Shown one piece after another: positions 57,270-64,000 of a stretch of DNA of 64,000 nt. The stretch lies in contig NZ_JBGGWB010000002.1 of the NCBI RefSeq assembly GCF_041321155.1, positions 186,001 to 250,000 of the forward strand, given 5' to 3'. The position numbers were made by a program, and so were the translations under genes. Below the pieces are notes generated by a model. It ran no database searches and was not told where the DNA came from. It saw only the letters and a list, made by a program, of their open reading frames with translations. How positions within the stretch are numbered: position 1 is the stretch's first letter; each line of letters opens with the position of its first letter. This DNA comes from Sphingomonas sp. IW22 (lineage in GTDB: Bacteria > Pseudomonadota > Alphaproteobacteria > Sphingomonadales > Sphingomonadaceae).

Positions 57270-60172
57270 CGCGTCACCACCTCGTCACAGCGGTGGCACA
57301 AGGCGCCATCGACGGCAACCTCAGGCAACAGGCGCCAGCAGCGGCCGCATTTGTGATGATCGGTGCGCTGGACCGCGATTTCACCGCCGCCCCGATGTAC
57401 GGTCGAGGTGATGAACAGCTCCGCCAGATCGTCCGCGGGGAGCGGCAGTTCGGGCAGCGTCACTTCTGCCTCAAGGCTGGAGCGGACGATTTTTTCCCGG
57501 CGCAGCGGCTCGATCGCTTCGGTCACGGTTTCGCGCAGCCGGCGGATATCGGCCCACTCGGTCCCCATCGGCAGATCGCCGGGCAGCGCGGGGATTTCGG
57601 GCCATTCGAGGAAATGGACCGAGCCGTCGTCCGACGGATAGCGCGCCTGCCACACTTCCTCTGCCGTGAAGGCCAGCACCGGGGCGGCATAGCGCACCAG
57701 CGCGTGGAACAGGATGTCGAGGACGGTGCGATACGACCGGCGCTTCAGGCTGTCAGGCGCGTCGCAATACAGCGAATCCTTGCGGATATCGAAGAAGAAG
57801 GCCGACAGGTCGTCATTGGCGAAATCGGCCAGCGCGCGGGTGTAGCGGTTGAATTCGAACGCCTCCGCCGCGGCGCGCAACTCACGGTCGAGGCGGCCGA
57901 GTTCGGAGAGAATGTAGCGCTCAAGCTCCGGCATCTGCCGCACCTCGACGCGTTCTTCTTCGGTGAAGCCGTCGAGCGCGCCGAGCAGATAGCGGAAGGT
58001 GTTGCGCAGCTTGCGATAGGTGTCCGACGTGCCCGACAGCACTTCCTTGCCGATGCGGACATCCTCGAAATAGTCGGTTTGCGCGACCCACAGGCGCAGG
58101 ATGTCGGCACCCGATTCACCGATGATCTTGAGCGGATCGACGACGTTGCCCAGGCTCTTGGACATTTTGCGGCCATTGCCGTCCAGCGCGAAGCCGTGGG
58201 TCAGTACCGCGTCATAGGGCGCACGGCCGCGCGTGCCGCTGGATTCCAGCAGCGACGACTGGAACCAGCCGCGATGCTGGTCGGACCCTTCCAGATACAG
58301 GTTGGCGCGGGTGCCCTCGCCATAGCGGGCCTCGACCGTGAAGACATGGGTGCTGCCCGAATCGAACCACACGTCGAGAATGTCGGTCACGACCTCATAA
58401 TCGGCGAGGTTGTAGTCGGGGCCGAGCAGCGCCTGATGGTCGGCGGCGAACCATGCGTCGGCACCGCCAGCCTCGAACGCGGCGAGGATGCGGGCGTTGA
58501 CGGCTTCGTCACGCAGATAGTCGCCGGTCTGGCGGTTGACGTAGAGCGGGATGGGCACGCCCCATGCGCGCTGGCGGCTGATGACCCAGTCGGGGCGACC
58601 CTCCACCATCGAACGGATGCGGTTCTGGCTGCGCGCGGGAATCCACTGCGTCCGCTCGATCGCGTCGAGCGCGATGCCGCGAAGCGTCGGGGCGTTGCTG
58701 CCGACCGGATCGACAATGGGGCCGAAGCCCGCCGCCGGGGCCATGCCCGGCAACTCATCCGCCGCCGCGCCTGGGGTGCGGGGGGCGGTTGCGGGGCGGT
58801 CCATCGGGATAAACCACTGCGGGGTCGCGCGGAAAATGATGCGGGCCTTTGAGCGCCAGCTGTGCGGATAGCTGTGCTGGAAGGGGGCGGCGGAGAGGAG
58901 CGCGCCTGCCTTGTCCAAGCCAACGCAGATCGGGCCTTCGGGGCCGGTGAACTTCTGGTTGATGACGCTGCCCTGACCGCCGAGCCACGCCCAGTCGTCG
59001 CGATACTTGCCGTCGCCGGTGACGGCGAACACGGGGTCGATGCCCGCCGACTTGCACAGCGCGAAATCATCCTCGCCGTGGTCGGGCGCCATGTGGACGA
59101 GGCCGGTGCCCGCGTCGGTGGTGACGAAGTGCGAACCGTCGAGGAAGGGGCGGGGTGTCGCGAAAAAGCCGCCGAGATGGTGCATCGGGTGGCGGGCGGT
59201 GGCGCCGGCGAGGTCGGAGCCTTTGCCGGACCAATGTTCAAAAAACGACGTGAAGCCGATCCGCTTCATCGTGCTGTCGATGAGATCACGCGCGATGAAT
59301 AATTGTTTGCCGGTCACACCGTCGGCATTGGCAAACGATGCGTCCGTCAGATCGCGGTCGTAGCTTGGCGTCAAAAGGACGTATTCAACGTCCGCCCCGT
59401 AAGCCAAAGCCTGGTTGACCGGGATCGTCCACGGCGTCGTCGTCCAGATGACCGCGTGGGCGCCCACCAGTTCCGGCGCGTTGGGCGCGTCGACGATCTC
59501 GAACGCCACGTCGATCTGGGTCGAGGTGACGTCTTCATATTCGACCTCGGCTTCGGCCAGAGCGGTTTTTTCGACCGGAGACCACATCACCGGCTTGGCG
59601 CCGCGATAGAGCTGGCCGCTCATGGCGAACTTGAGCAGCTCGCCCGCGATGGTCGCTTCCGACGCATAGTTCATGGTCAGATAGGGATCGGCCCAGTCGC
59701 CCATGATGCCCAGCCGTTCGAACTGCGCGGCCTGTACGCCCACCCATTTCGCGGCATATTCGCGGCATTCCTGACGGAATTCAGCGGCGGGCACCTCGTC
59801 CTTCGAACGCTTTTTGGCGCGATAGGCTTCCTCGATCTTCCATTCGATCGGGAGGCCGTGGCAGTCCCAGCCGGGGACGTAGGGCGCGTCCTTGCCCATC
59901 AGCGACTGGCTGCGAACGATGATGTCCTTGAGAATCTTGTTCATCGCATGGCCCATGTGAATGTCGCCATTCGCATAGGGGGGGCCATCGTGCAGGATGA
60001 AGCGTTCGCGGCCGCTGCGCTGCTCCCGCAGGCGGTCGTAAATGCCGATCCGCGCCCAGCGGTCGAGAATCGCGGGTTCCTTCTGCGCGAGGCCCGCTTT
60101 CATCGGAAAGTCGGTCTTGGGCAGGAAGACGGTGTCGCGCCAGTCGCGTGCGGGTTCGGGTGTGTCAGTCAT
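57266..60172 (-). CDS. ileS: Isoleucine--tRNA ligase
   Basis: IleRS charges tRNA-Ile with isoleucine and edits mischarged valine. The 968-residue protein has the class I HIGH variant HMGH in GDIHMGHAMNKILKD, the CP1 editing domain (TTTPWTIP, then AGTGLVHMAPDHGEDDF), KMSKS in GRKMSKSLGN, and a C-terminal zinc finger with CGRCWRLL and CHRCDEVV. The ATG at 60172 is preferred to the open extension upstream. An extra Pro/Ala-rich stretch of about 33 residues follows WFIPMD at about residues 457-490 (see findings). The downstream gene lspA is coupled. Confidence 0.97.
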   Translation of the reverse strand: MTDTPEPARDWRDTVFLPKTDFPMKAGLAQKEPAILDRWARIGIYDRLREQRSGRERFILHDGPPYANGDIHMGHAMNKILKDIIVRSQSLMGKDAPYVPGWDCHGLPIEWKIEEAYRAKKRSKDEVPAAEFRQECREYAAKWVGVQAAQFERLGIMGDWADPYLTMNYASEATIAGELLKFAMSGQLYRGAKPVMWSPVEKTALAEAEVEYEDVTSTQIDVAFEIVDAPNAPELVGAHAVIWTTTPWTIPVNQALAYGADVEYVLLTPSYDRDLTDASFANADGVTGKQLFIARDLIDSTMKRIGFTSFFEHWSGKGSDLAGATARHPMHHLGGFFATPRPFLDGSHFVTTDAGTGLVHMAPDHGEDDFALCKSAGIDPVFAVTGDGKYRDDWAWLGGQGSVINQKFTGPEGPICVGLDKAGALLSAAPFQHSYPHSWRSKARIIFRATPQWFIPMDRPATAPRTPGAAADELPGMAPAAGFGPIVDPVGSNAPTLRGIALDAIERTQWIPARSQNRIRSMVEGRPDWVISRQRAWGVPIPLYVNRQTGDYLRDEAVNARILAAFEAGGADAWFAADHQALLGPDYNLADYEVVTDILDVWFDSGSTHVFTVEARYGEGTRANLYLEGSDQHRGWFQSSLLESSGTRGRAPYDAVLTHGFALDGNGRKMSKSLGNVVDPLKIIGESGADILRLWVAQTDYFEDVRIGKEVLSGTSDTYRKLRNTFRYLLGALDGFTEEERVEVRQMPELERYILSELGRLDRELRAAAEAFEFNRYTRALADFANDDLSAFFFDIRKDSLYCDAPDSLKRRSYRTVLDILFHALVRYAAPVLAFTAEEVWQARYPSDDGSVHFLEWPEIPALPGDLPMGTEWADIRRLRETVTEAIEPLRREKIVRSSLEAEVTLPELPLPADDLAELFITSTVHRGGGEIAVQRTDHHKCGRCWRLLPEVAVDGALCHRCDEVVTR

Positions 60173-60225
60173 GGGTGCGCGCGGCCTTACGGCTTTCGCC
60201 CCCCCTTCGGCAAGGCGGCGTGAGC

Positions 60226-61152
60226 CTATCGCGACAGCATCGTCCGTGCGGTGTCGCAATCGCGGGCCATCTGGTCCTTGAGCGCGTCGAGGCTTTCGAA
60301 TTTCGCTTCGGGGCGGATGAAGTCGATCAGCGCCACTTCGATCACCTGATCGTAAAGGTCGCCGTCGAAATCGAAGAAATAGGGCTCCAGCAGCTCGGTC
60401 GGCGCACCCGCGATCGTGGGGCGGATGCCGAGATTGGCGGCGCCGTCCAGCACGCGGCCGTCGGGCAGGCGGCCGCGCACCGCATAGATGCCGTAACGCG
60501 GGCGCAGATAGGTGCCCATCGACAGGTTGGCGGTCGGGTAGCCGAGCTGGCGACCCAGCTTCGCGCCATGTTCGACCGCGCCGCGAATCGCAAAGGGGCG
60601 CGTGAGCAGCGCGGCGGCCTGACGCGGTTCGCCCGCGATCAGGTGCTGGCGGATGCGGCTGGAGGAAACGGGGGCTTCGCCCGACAGCACCGGTTGGACG
60701 GTATCGACCGAAAAGCCGAGCGACTGGCCGAGCGTGGTCAGGCTGGCGACATTGCCCGTCCGCCCCTTGCCAAAGGTGAAGTCAGCGCCGGTCACGACGC
60801 CGCCCGCGCCGACCGGCCCGGCAAGGCGATCGGCAAATTGTTCGGCGGTAAGGCCGGCCAGCGCGGCGTCGAAGCCGAATACCAGCATCGCATCGGCCCC
60901 GGCGGCGGCGAACAATTCCTGTCGCTGGTCGAGCGTGGTCAGGCGGAAGTGCGCGCTGTCAGGCCGGAAGAAGCGCATCGGGTGCGGATCGAAGGTCGCG
61001 ACGATCGCCGGGCGCCCTTCGGCATGGGCACGCGTCACCGCCTGGCCGATCACCGCCTGGTGGCCAAGGTGGAAACCATCGAAATTGCCGAGCGCGACGA
61101 TCCCGCCGCGCAAGCCCGCCGGCACCGGCGAGCTGCCGTCCAGCCGCTCCAT
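60226..61152 (-). CDS. ribF: Bifunctional riboflavin kinase/FAD synthetase
   Basis: RibF phosphorylates riboflavin to FMN and adenylates FMN to FAD. The 308-residue protein has an N-terminal nucleotidyltransferase domain (GNFDGFHLGHQA, with the HxGH motif, then FDPHPMRFFRP and SSSRIRQHLIAGE) and a C-terminal flavokinase domain (about 183-305, GYPTANL and GIRPT). It is upstream of ileS on the same strand, 53 bases away, the order common in proteobacteria. Confidence 0.96.
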   Translation of the reverse strand: MERLDGSSPVPAGLRGGIVALGNFDGFHLGHQAVIGQAVTRAHAEGRPAIVATFDPHPMRFFRPDSAHFRLTTLDQRQELFAAAGADAMLVFGFDAALAGLTAEQFADRLAGPVGAGGVVTGADFTFGKGRTGNVASLTTLGQSLGFSVDTVQPVLSGEAPVSSSRIRQHLIAGEPRQAAALLTRPFAIRGAVEHGAKLGRQLGYPTANLSMGTYLRPRYGIYAVRGRLPDGRVLDGAANLGIRPTIAGAPTELLEPYFFDFDGDLYDQVIEVALIDFIRPEAKFESLDALKDQMARDCDTARTMLSR

Positions 61153-61211
61153 GGCCCGCGCCTATAGGGGCGGTGGATGCGCTTGCCTATACCGGCCTTT
61201 CTGACCGGGGG

Positions 61212-61688
61212 TCAGCGGGTCAGGGTAACGAAGCTGTAGGCGGGGCGGTCGCCGTCGGCGGGGTGGTCGGCGCGCGCAACCTCGCGCCAGCCAGTGAAGG
61301 CGGGGACGATGGCGTCGCCGTCGGGGCTGGCGTGGATCTCGGTCAGTTCGATGCGGGTGGCGCGGGGGAGATAGAGAGCGAAGATCTCTGCGCCGCCGAT
61401 CACCGCGATTTCAGGTACGTCGCCCGCCAGCGCGAGCGCAGCGTCGGGATCGTGCGCGACCTCTGCACCCGGCGCCTGCCAGCCAAGGTCGCGGGTCAGG
61501 ACGATGTGGCGGCGACCGGGCAGCGGGCTGGGGAAGCTGTCGAACGTCTTGCGGCCCATCACCATCGGCTTGCCCATGGTCATCGCCTTGAACCGGCGAA
61601 GATCGGCGGGCAGCCGCCACGGCAGCGTGCCGTCCGCGCCGATCACGCCATTGGCCGCGCGGGCGAGATAGAGGGTGATGTCGGTCAT
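61212..61688 (-). CDS. folA: Dihydrofolate reductase
   Basis: FolA reduces dihydrofolate to tetrahydrofolate with NADPH. The 158-residue protein starts with MTDITLYLARAANGVIGADGTLPWRLPADLRRFK, with the catalytic Asp27-equivalent in the LPADLRRFK segment. It also has VMGRKTFDSFP, GRRHIVLTRD and IAVIGGAEIFALYLP, with the GG of the NADPH site, and ends in YSFVTLTR. The longer open frame to 61766 lacks homology. It is divergent from the GTA-like genes; no thyA is next to it. Confidence 0.97.
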   Translation of the reverse strand: MTDITLYLARAANGVIGADGTLPWRLPADLRRFKAMTMGKPMVMGRKTFDSFPSPLPGRRHIVLTRDLGWQAPGAEVAHDPDAALALAGDVPEIAVIGGAEIFALYLPRATRIELTEIHASPDGDAIVPAFTGWREVARADHPADGDRPAYSFVTLTR

Positions 61689-61828
61689 TGGCGGGGCTTT
61701 CGAAGGATTGGCGCGGACCATGTCGCGGGCACGGCCGGGAGGCAACCGGCATCCGAAAATAACCAAATAGGCACTTTTCGATTGACATCGTCACGCTGTT
61801 CTGGCAACAACAACCACGCTGGAGAATT

Positions 61829-61874
61829 GCGAATCGGGCCGGGGCGGTGACGCCATCCGGCCCGTTCGCGTTTT
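61829..61874 (+). terminator. Terminator-like hairpin just before the GTA packaging genes
   Basis: A 17-base-pair imperfect stem pairs 61829-61833 with 61865-61869, 61835-61842 with 61857-61864 and 61843-61846 with 61851-61854, with small bulges at T61834 and A61855-T61856 and a GTGA tetraloop, and ends in TTTT (61871-61874). It lies 12 bases before the small-terminase ATG. An upstream TTGACA (61782-61787) has no convincing -10. It could terminate a short RNA or attenuate the operon. The rest of the folA-terS gap shows nothing else. Confidence 0.72.
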
Positions 61875-61886
61875 GGGCGGGGGCGT

Positions 61887-62414
61887 ATGATGGGAGATGA
61901 GGTAATTACCGCCGGGCGTGGGCGGCATATCCAGCTGCGGGTTATGGAACAGGGTTGGACGGCGGCACGCCGGAAGCGGTTTCTGGACGTTCTGGCCAGC
62001 GCATCGAATGTGCGGCTGGCGGCACGCGAAGTCGGGGTGAACCCGGCCAGCGCCTATGCGCTGAAACGGCGCGATCCGGCTTTTGCGGCCTTGTGGCAGG
62101 AGGCGATCGAGCAAGGATATGACCGGCTGGAGCAGGCGCTGATCGAAAAGGCGCGCGGTCAGATCAACGAGTTTCCGATCGAGGGCGGCGCGGTGATCGT
62201 GACAGGCAATGGCACGGATATTTCGAACCCGGCGGCGATGGTTGATGGCCGGGTAGAGATCGACGTGAAGCTGGCCCAGTGGCTGCTGGAGCGACAGGAC
62301 CGAAAGCGCGGCAAGACCGGGGGTCGCCGCCCGGTCCAGATCACGCGCGAGGCGGTGGAGGCCAAGATTCTGAAGAAGCTGGACGCGCTGGCGCGGCGGA
62401 GGCTGACCGATTGA
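61887..62414 (+). CDS. Small terminase-like protein (GTA head gene)
   Basis: A 175-residue protein with a helix-turn-helix-like N-terminus (LDVLASASNVRLAAREVGVNPASAYALKRRD, about residues 33-63), as expected of DNA-recognising small terminase subunits. A helical middle and a Lys/Arg-rich C-terminus follow. Identity rests partly on context: the next genes are the large terminase and portal. In Rhodobacter capsulatus GTA the equivalent is g1. Two ATGs are adjacent (61887 and 61890). Its stop overlaps the large terminase start by TTGA. Confidence 0.72.
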   Translation: MMGDEVITAGRGRHIQLRVMEQGWTAARRKRFLDVLASASNVRLAAREVGVNPASAYALKRRDPAFAALWQEAIEQGYDRLEQALIEKARGQINEFPIEGGAVIVTGNGTDISNPAAMVDGRVEIDVKLAQWLLERQDRKRGKTGGRRPVQITREAVEAKILKKLDALARRRLTD

Positions 62415-63727
62415 GCGCGGGCGGGCGCGATGCCTGGGCCGAACTGGGCGCGGCGGGGGAGCGGGCGCGGCGGCTGGTGCTGAAGGATCTGGACGAGCGG
62501 GAGATTGCGGCATTTGACGAGGAATGGTCCGCATGGGCGCATGACGGGCAACTGGCGCCGCCGGGCGACTGGGGCGTGTGGCTGATCCGTGCGGGGCGGG
62601 GGTTCGGCAAGACGCGGGCGGGGGCCGAATGGGTCAGCGCGGTGGCGCGCGACATGCCGGGCGCGCGCATCGCCCTGATCGGCGGGTCGATCGAGGAAGC
62701 GCGGCGCGTGATGGTGGAGGGGCCGAGCGGATTGCTGGCGGTGGCGAGGGCGACCGAGCGGGACGCGATGCGCTGGCAGGGCGGGGTGCTGCGCTTTGCG
62801 GGCGGGGCGGAGGCGTTCGTCTATTCCGCCGCCGCGCCGGAGACATTGCGCGGGCCGGAACATCATATGGCGTGGGCCGACGAACTGGGCAAATGGCGCG
62901 CGCGGGCGGGGGCGGCGGCGTGGGACAATCTTCGCATGGGCCTGCGCCTGGGTGAGCGGCCGCGCGTGCTGGTCACGACGACGCCGCGCCCGACCGCGTT
63001 GATGCGCCGGGTGATGGCGTTGCCGGGGCTGGTCGAGACGCTGGGGCGGACGCGCGACAATCCGCATCTGCCGGACAGCTTCGTCGGCGCGATGATCGCC
63101 GATTATGGCGGCACGCGGCTGGGGCGGCAGGAGCTGGACGGCGAGCTGGTCGAGGATGTGGCGGGCGCATTGTGGTCGCGCGCGCTGATCGAGCGGGTGC
63201 GGGTGCGTGAGGTGCCGCGGCTGGTGCGCGTCGTCGTTGGCGTCGATCCGCCTGCCGGGACCGAGGGGGATGCGTGCGGCATCGTCGCGGCGGGGCTGGG
63301 CGAGGACGGGCGCGGATATGTGATCGAGGATGCGAGCGTCGTCGGCGCCTCCCCCGAGGGCTGGGCGCGGGCGGTGGTGGCGTGCGCGGCGCGCCACGAT
63401 GCCGAGCGGGTGGTGGCGGAGGTGAATCAGGGCGGCGCGATGGTCGCCAGCGTGCTGCACGCGGTCGACGCCGCGCTGCCCGTCCGCAGCGTTCATGCGA
63501 CACGCGGCAAGGCGGCGCGGGCGGAGCCGGTGGCGGCGCTTTATGAGCAGGGACGCGTGGCGCATGTCGGCGCGTACCCGGCGCTGGAGGACGAGCTGTG
63601 CGGCCTGATCGCGGGCGGCGGTTACGAGGGGCCGGGCCGGTCCCCCGACCGCGCCGATGCGTGTGTGTGGGCGCTGAGCGAATTGATGCTGGCGCGGCGG
63701 GGCCGTGTCGGCGTGCGCGGGGTGTGA
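62411..63727 (+). CDS. Large terminase/DNA-packaging ATPase (GTA type)
   Basis: A 438-residue packaging motor. Walker A is RAGRGFGKTRAGAEWVS (about residue 62-70), a Walker B-like segment MAWADELGKW follows, and the C-terminal nuclease domain carries VVGVDPPAGTEGDACGIV, with the first catalytic Asp, and RADACVWALSELM near the end. These features match the Terminase_6/HK97-GTA large terminase. The start is TTG at 62411 with GGAGG eight bases upstream; it overlaps the small terminase stop. The nucleotide composition is like that of the neighbours, which favours a resident GTA over a recent phage. Confidence 0.88.
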   Translation: MSAGGRDAWAELGAAGERARRLVLKDLDEREIAAFDEEWSAWAHDGQLAPPGDWGVWLIRAGRGFGKTRAGAEWVSAVARDMPGARIALIGGSIEEARRVMVEGPSGLLAVARATERDAMRWQGGVLRFAGGAEAFVYSAAAPETLRGPEHHMAWADELGKWRARAGAAAWDNLRMGLRLGERPRVLVTTTPRPTALMRRVMALPGLVETLGRTRDNPHLPDSFVGAMIADYGGTRLGRQELDGELVEDVAGALWSRALIERVRVREVPRLVRVVVGVDPPAGTEGDACGIVAAGLGEDGRGYVIEDASVVGASPEGWARAVVACAARHDAERVVAEVNQGGAMVASVLHAVDAALPVRSVHATRGKAARAEPVAALYEQGRVAHVGAYPALEDELCGLIAGGGYEGPGRSPDRADACVWALSELMLARRGRVGVRGV

Positions 63728-63759
63728 CGACCCCAAACTGACTTTTCAGGAGAACGACC

Positions 63760-64000
63760 ATGAAATGGTTCGGGCGCAAGGCGGCCGGGCGCGATGGCGC
63801 GCGGCCGTTGCTGGGGCATGCGGGGCAGGGGGTGCGGATCGGCGAATGGCCCGCCGCCTATGCCGATCAGGTGCGGGAGGGATATTGCGGCAACCCCGTC
63901 GCGCAACGCGCGGTGCGGGTGGTGGCCGAAGCGGTGGCGTCGGCGCCCGTCGAGGCGAGCGAGCCGGCGCTGGCGGCGCTGGTCGCCGAACGATCGAACG
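63760..64000 (+). CDS. Phage/GTA portal protein (partial, 5' end)
   Basis: The gene runs off the right edge; 80 codons are visible. The ATG at 63760 has AGGAGA about seven bases upstream. The N-terminus (MKWFGRKAAG, a low-complexity Gly/Ala segment, then GYCGNPVAQRAVRVVAEAVASAPV) matches HK97-type portal proteins, in which a GYxxNPVxxRAVxxxAEA motif is typical. It follows the large terminase by 32 bases, the GTA/phage order g2-g3. No frameshift is visible. Confidence 0.82.
   Translation, partial: MKWFGRKAAGRDGARPLLGHAGQGVRIGEWPAAYADQVREGYCGNPVAQRAVRVVAEAVASAPVEASEPALAALVAERSN

Noticed and set aside
61782..61810. TTGACA as a full promoter for the GTA genes
   Set aside because: No acceptable -10 at 16-18 bases, and the terminator-like hairpin would block such a transcript.
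62159..63736. 525-codon frame antisense to the large terminase
   Set aside because: Composition artefact opposite a recognised gene.

Overview
The window is a GC-rich, gene-dense chromosomal segment of an alphaproteobacterium, most likely a sphingomonad (Sphingomonas or a close relative). The evidence is the rimP-nusA-ylxR-infB-rbfA-truB-rpsO-pnp order, a two-domain YlxR, the ctaC-ctaD-ctaB-ctaG-ctaE-DUF983-surf1-thrC block, the lspA/DUF3035 pair and a gene-transfer-agent-like (GTA) packaging block at the right end. No tRNA, rRNA, insertion sequence or CRISPR array was found. Genes are packed tightly. Many pairs overlap by ATGA, GTGA or TTGA, and four convergent pairs share bases of their stop codons or C-terminal codons.

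Left part (1-11.1 kb): the 5' end of a PQQ-type sugar dehydrogenase lipoprotein runs leftwards. A transcription/translation operon runs rightwards (rimP, nusA, ylxR, infB, rbfA, tdk, truB, rpsO, pnp); thymidine kinase is inserted between rbfA and truB. It has a hairpin after rpsO and a strong terminator after pnp.

11-29 kb: an HWE-type histidine kinase, a SnoaL-like protein, a secreted CocE/NonD hydrolase, an ABC-2 exporter pair, a DsbA-like oxidoreductase, a BepA-like M48 protease, and an osmoprotectant-type importer whose permease is fused to its binding protein. Next comes the most intriguing block (21.7-26.2 kb): a membrane GGDEF-EAL protein and a periplasmic cupredoxin-like protein, divergent from a DUF3034 outer-membrane barrel and an exported truncated hemoglobin. 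This looks like a redox or gas sensing module linked to cyclic-di-GMP. Pterin dehydratase, a small metallopeptidase, ccmAB and an SDR follow.

29-38 kb: a leftward aerobic respiration operon for an aa3-type cytochrome c oxidase (subunits II, I, III), heme O synthase, Cox11, SURF1, DUF983 and a 42-residue membrane protein, running on into thrC and an rRNA-type methyltransferase. 38-42 kb: a coupled rightward operon pyrE-pdxJ-acpS-lepB-maiA. 41-47 kb: envelope genes, namely two GT-B glycosyltransferases, a GT39-type membrane transferase, a polytopic membrane protein and a DUF2141 protein. 47-53 kb: a Tat-exported PhoD phosphatase and a MacAB-NodT-type tripartite efflux system. 53-62 kb: acetyl-CoA synthetase, a divergent ZIP-like membrane protein, and the leftward folA, ribF-ileS-lspA-DUF3035 set. 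61.8-64 kb: a terminator-like hairpin, then small terminase, large terminase and the start of a portal gene, which I read as the head of a GTA cluster that continues beyond the window.
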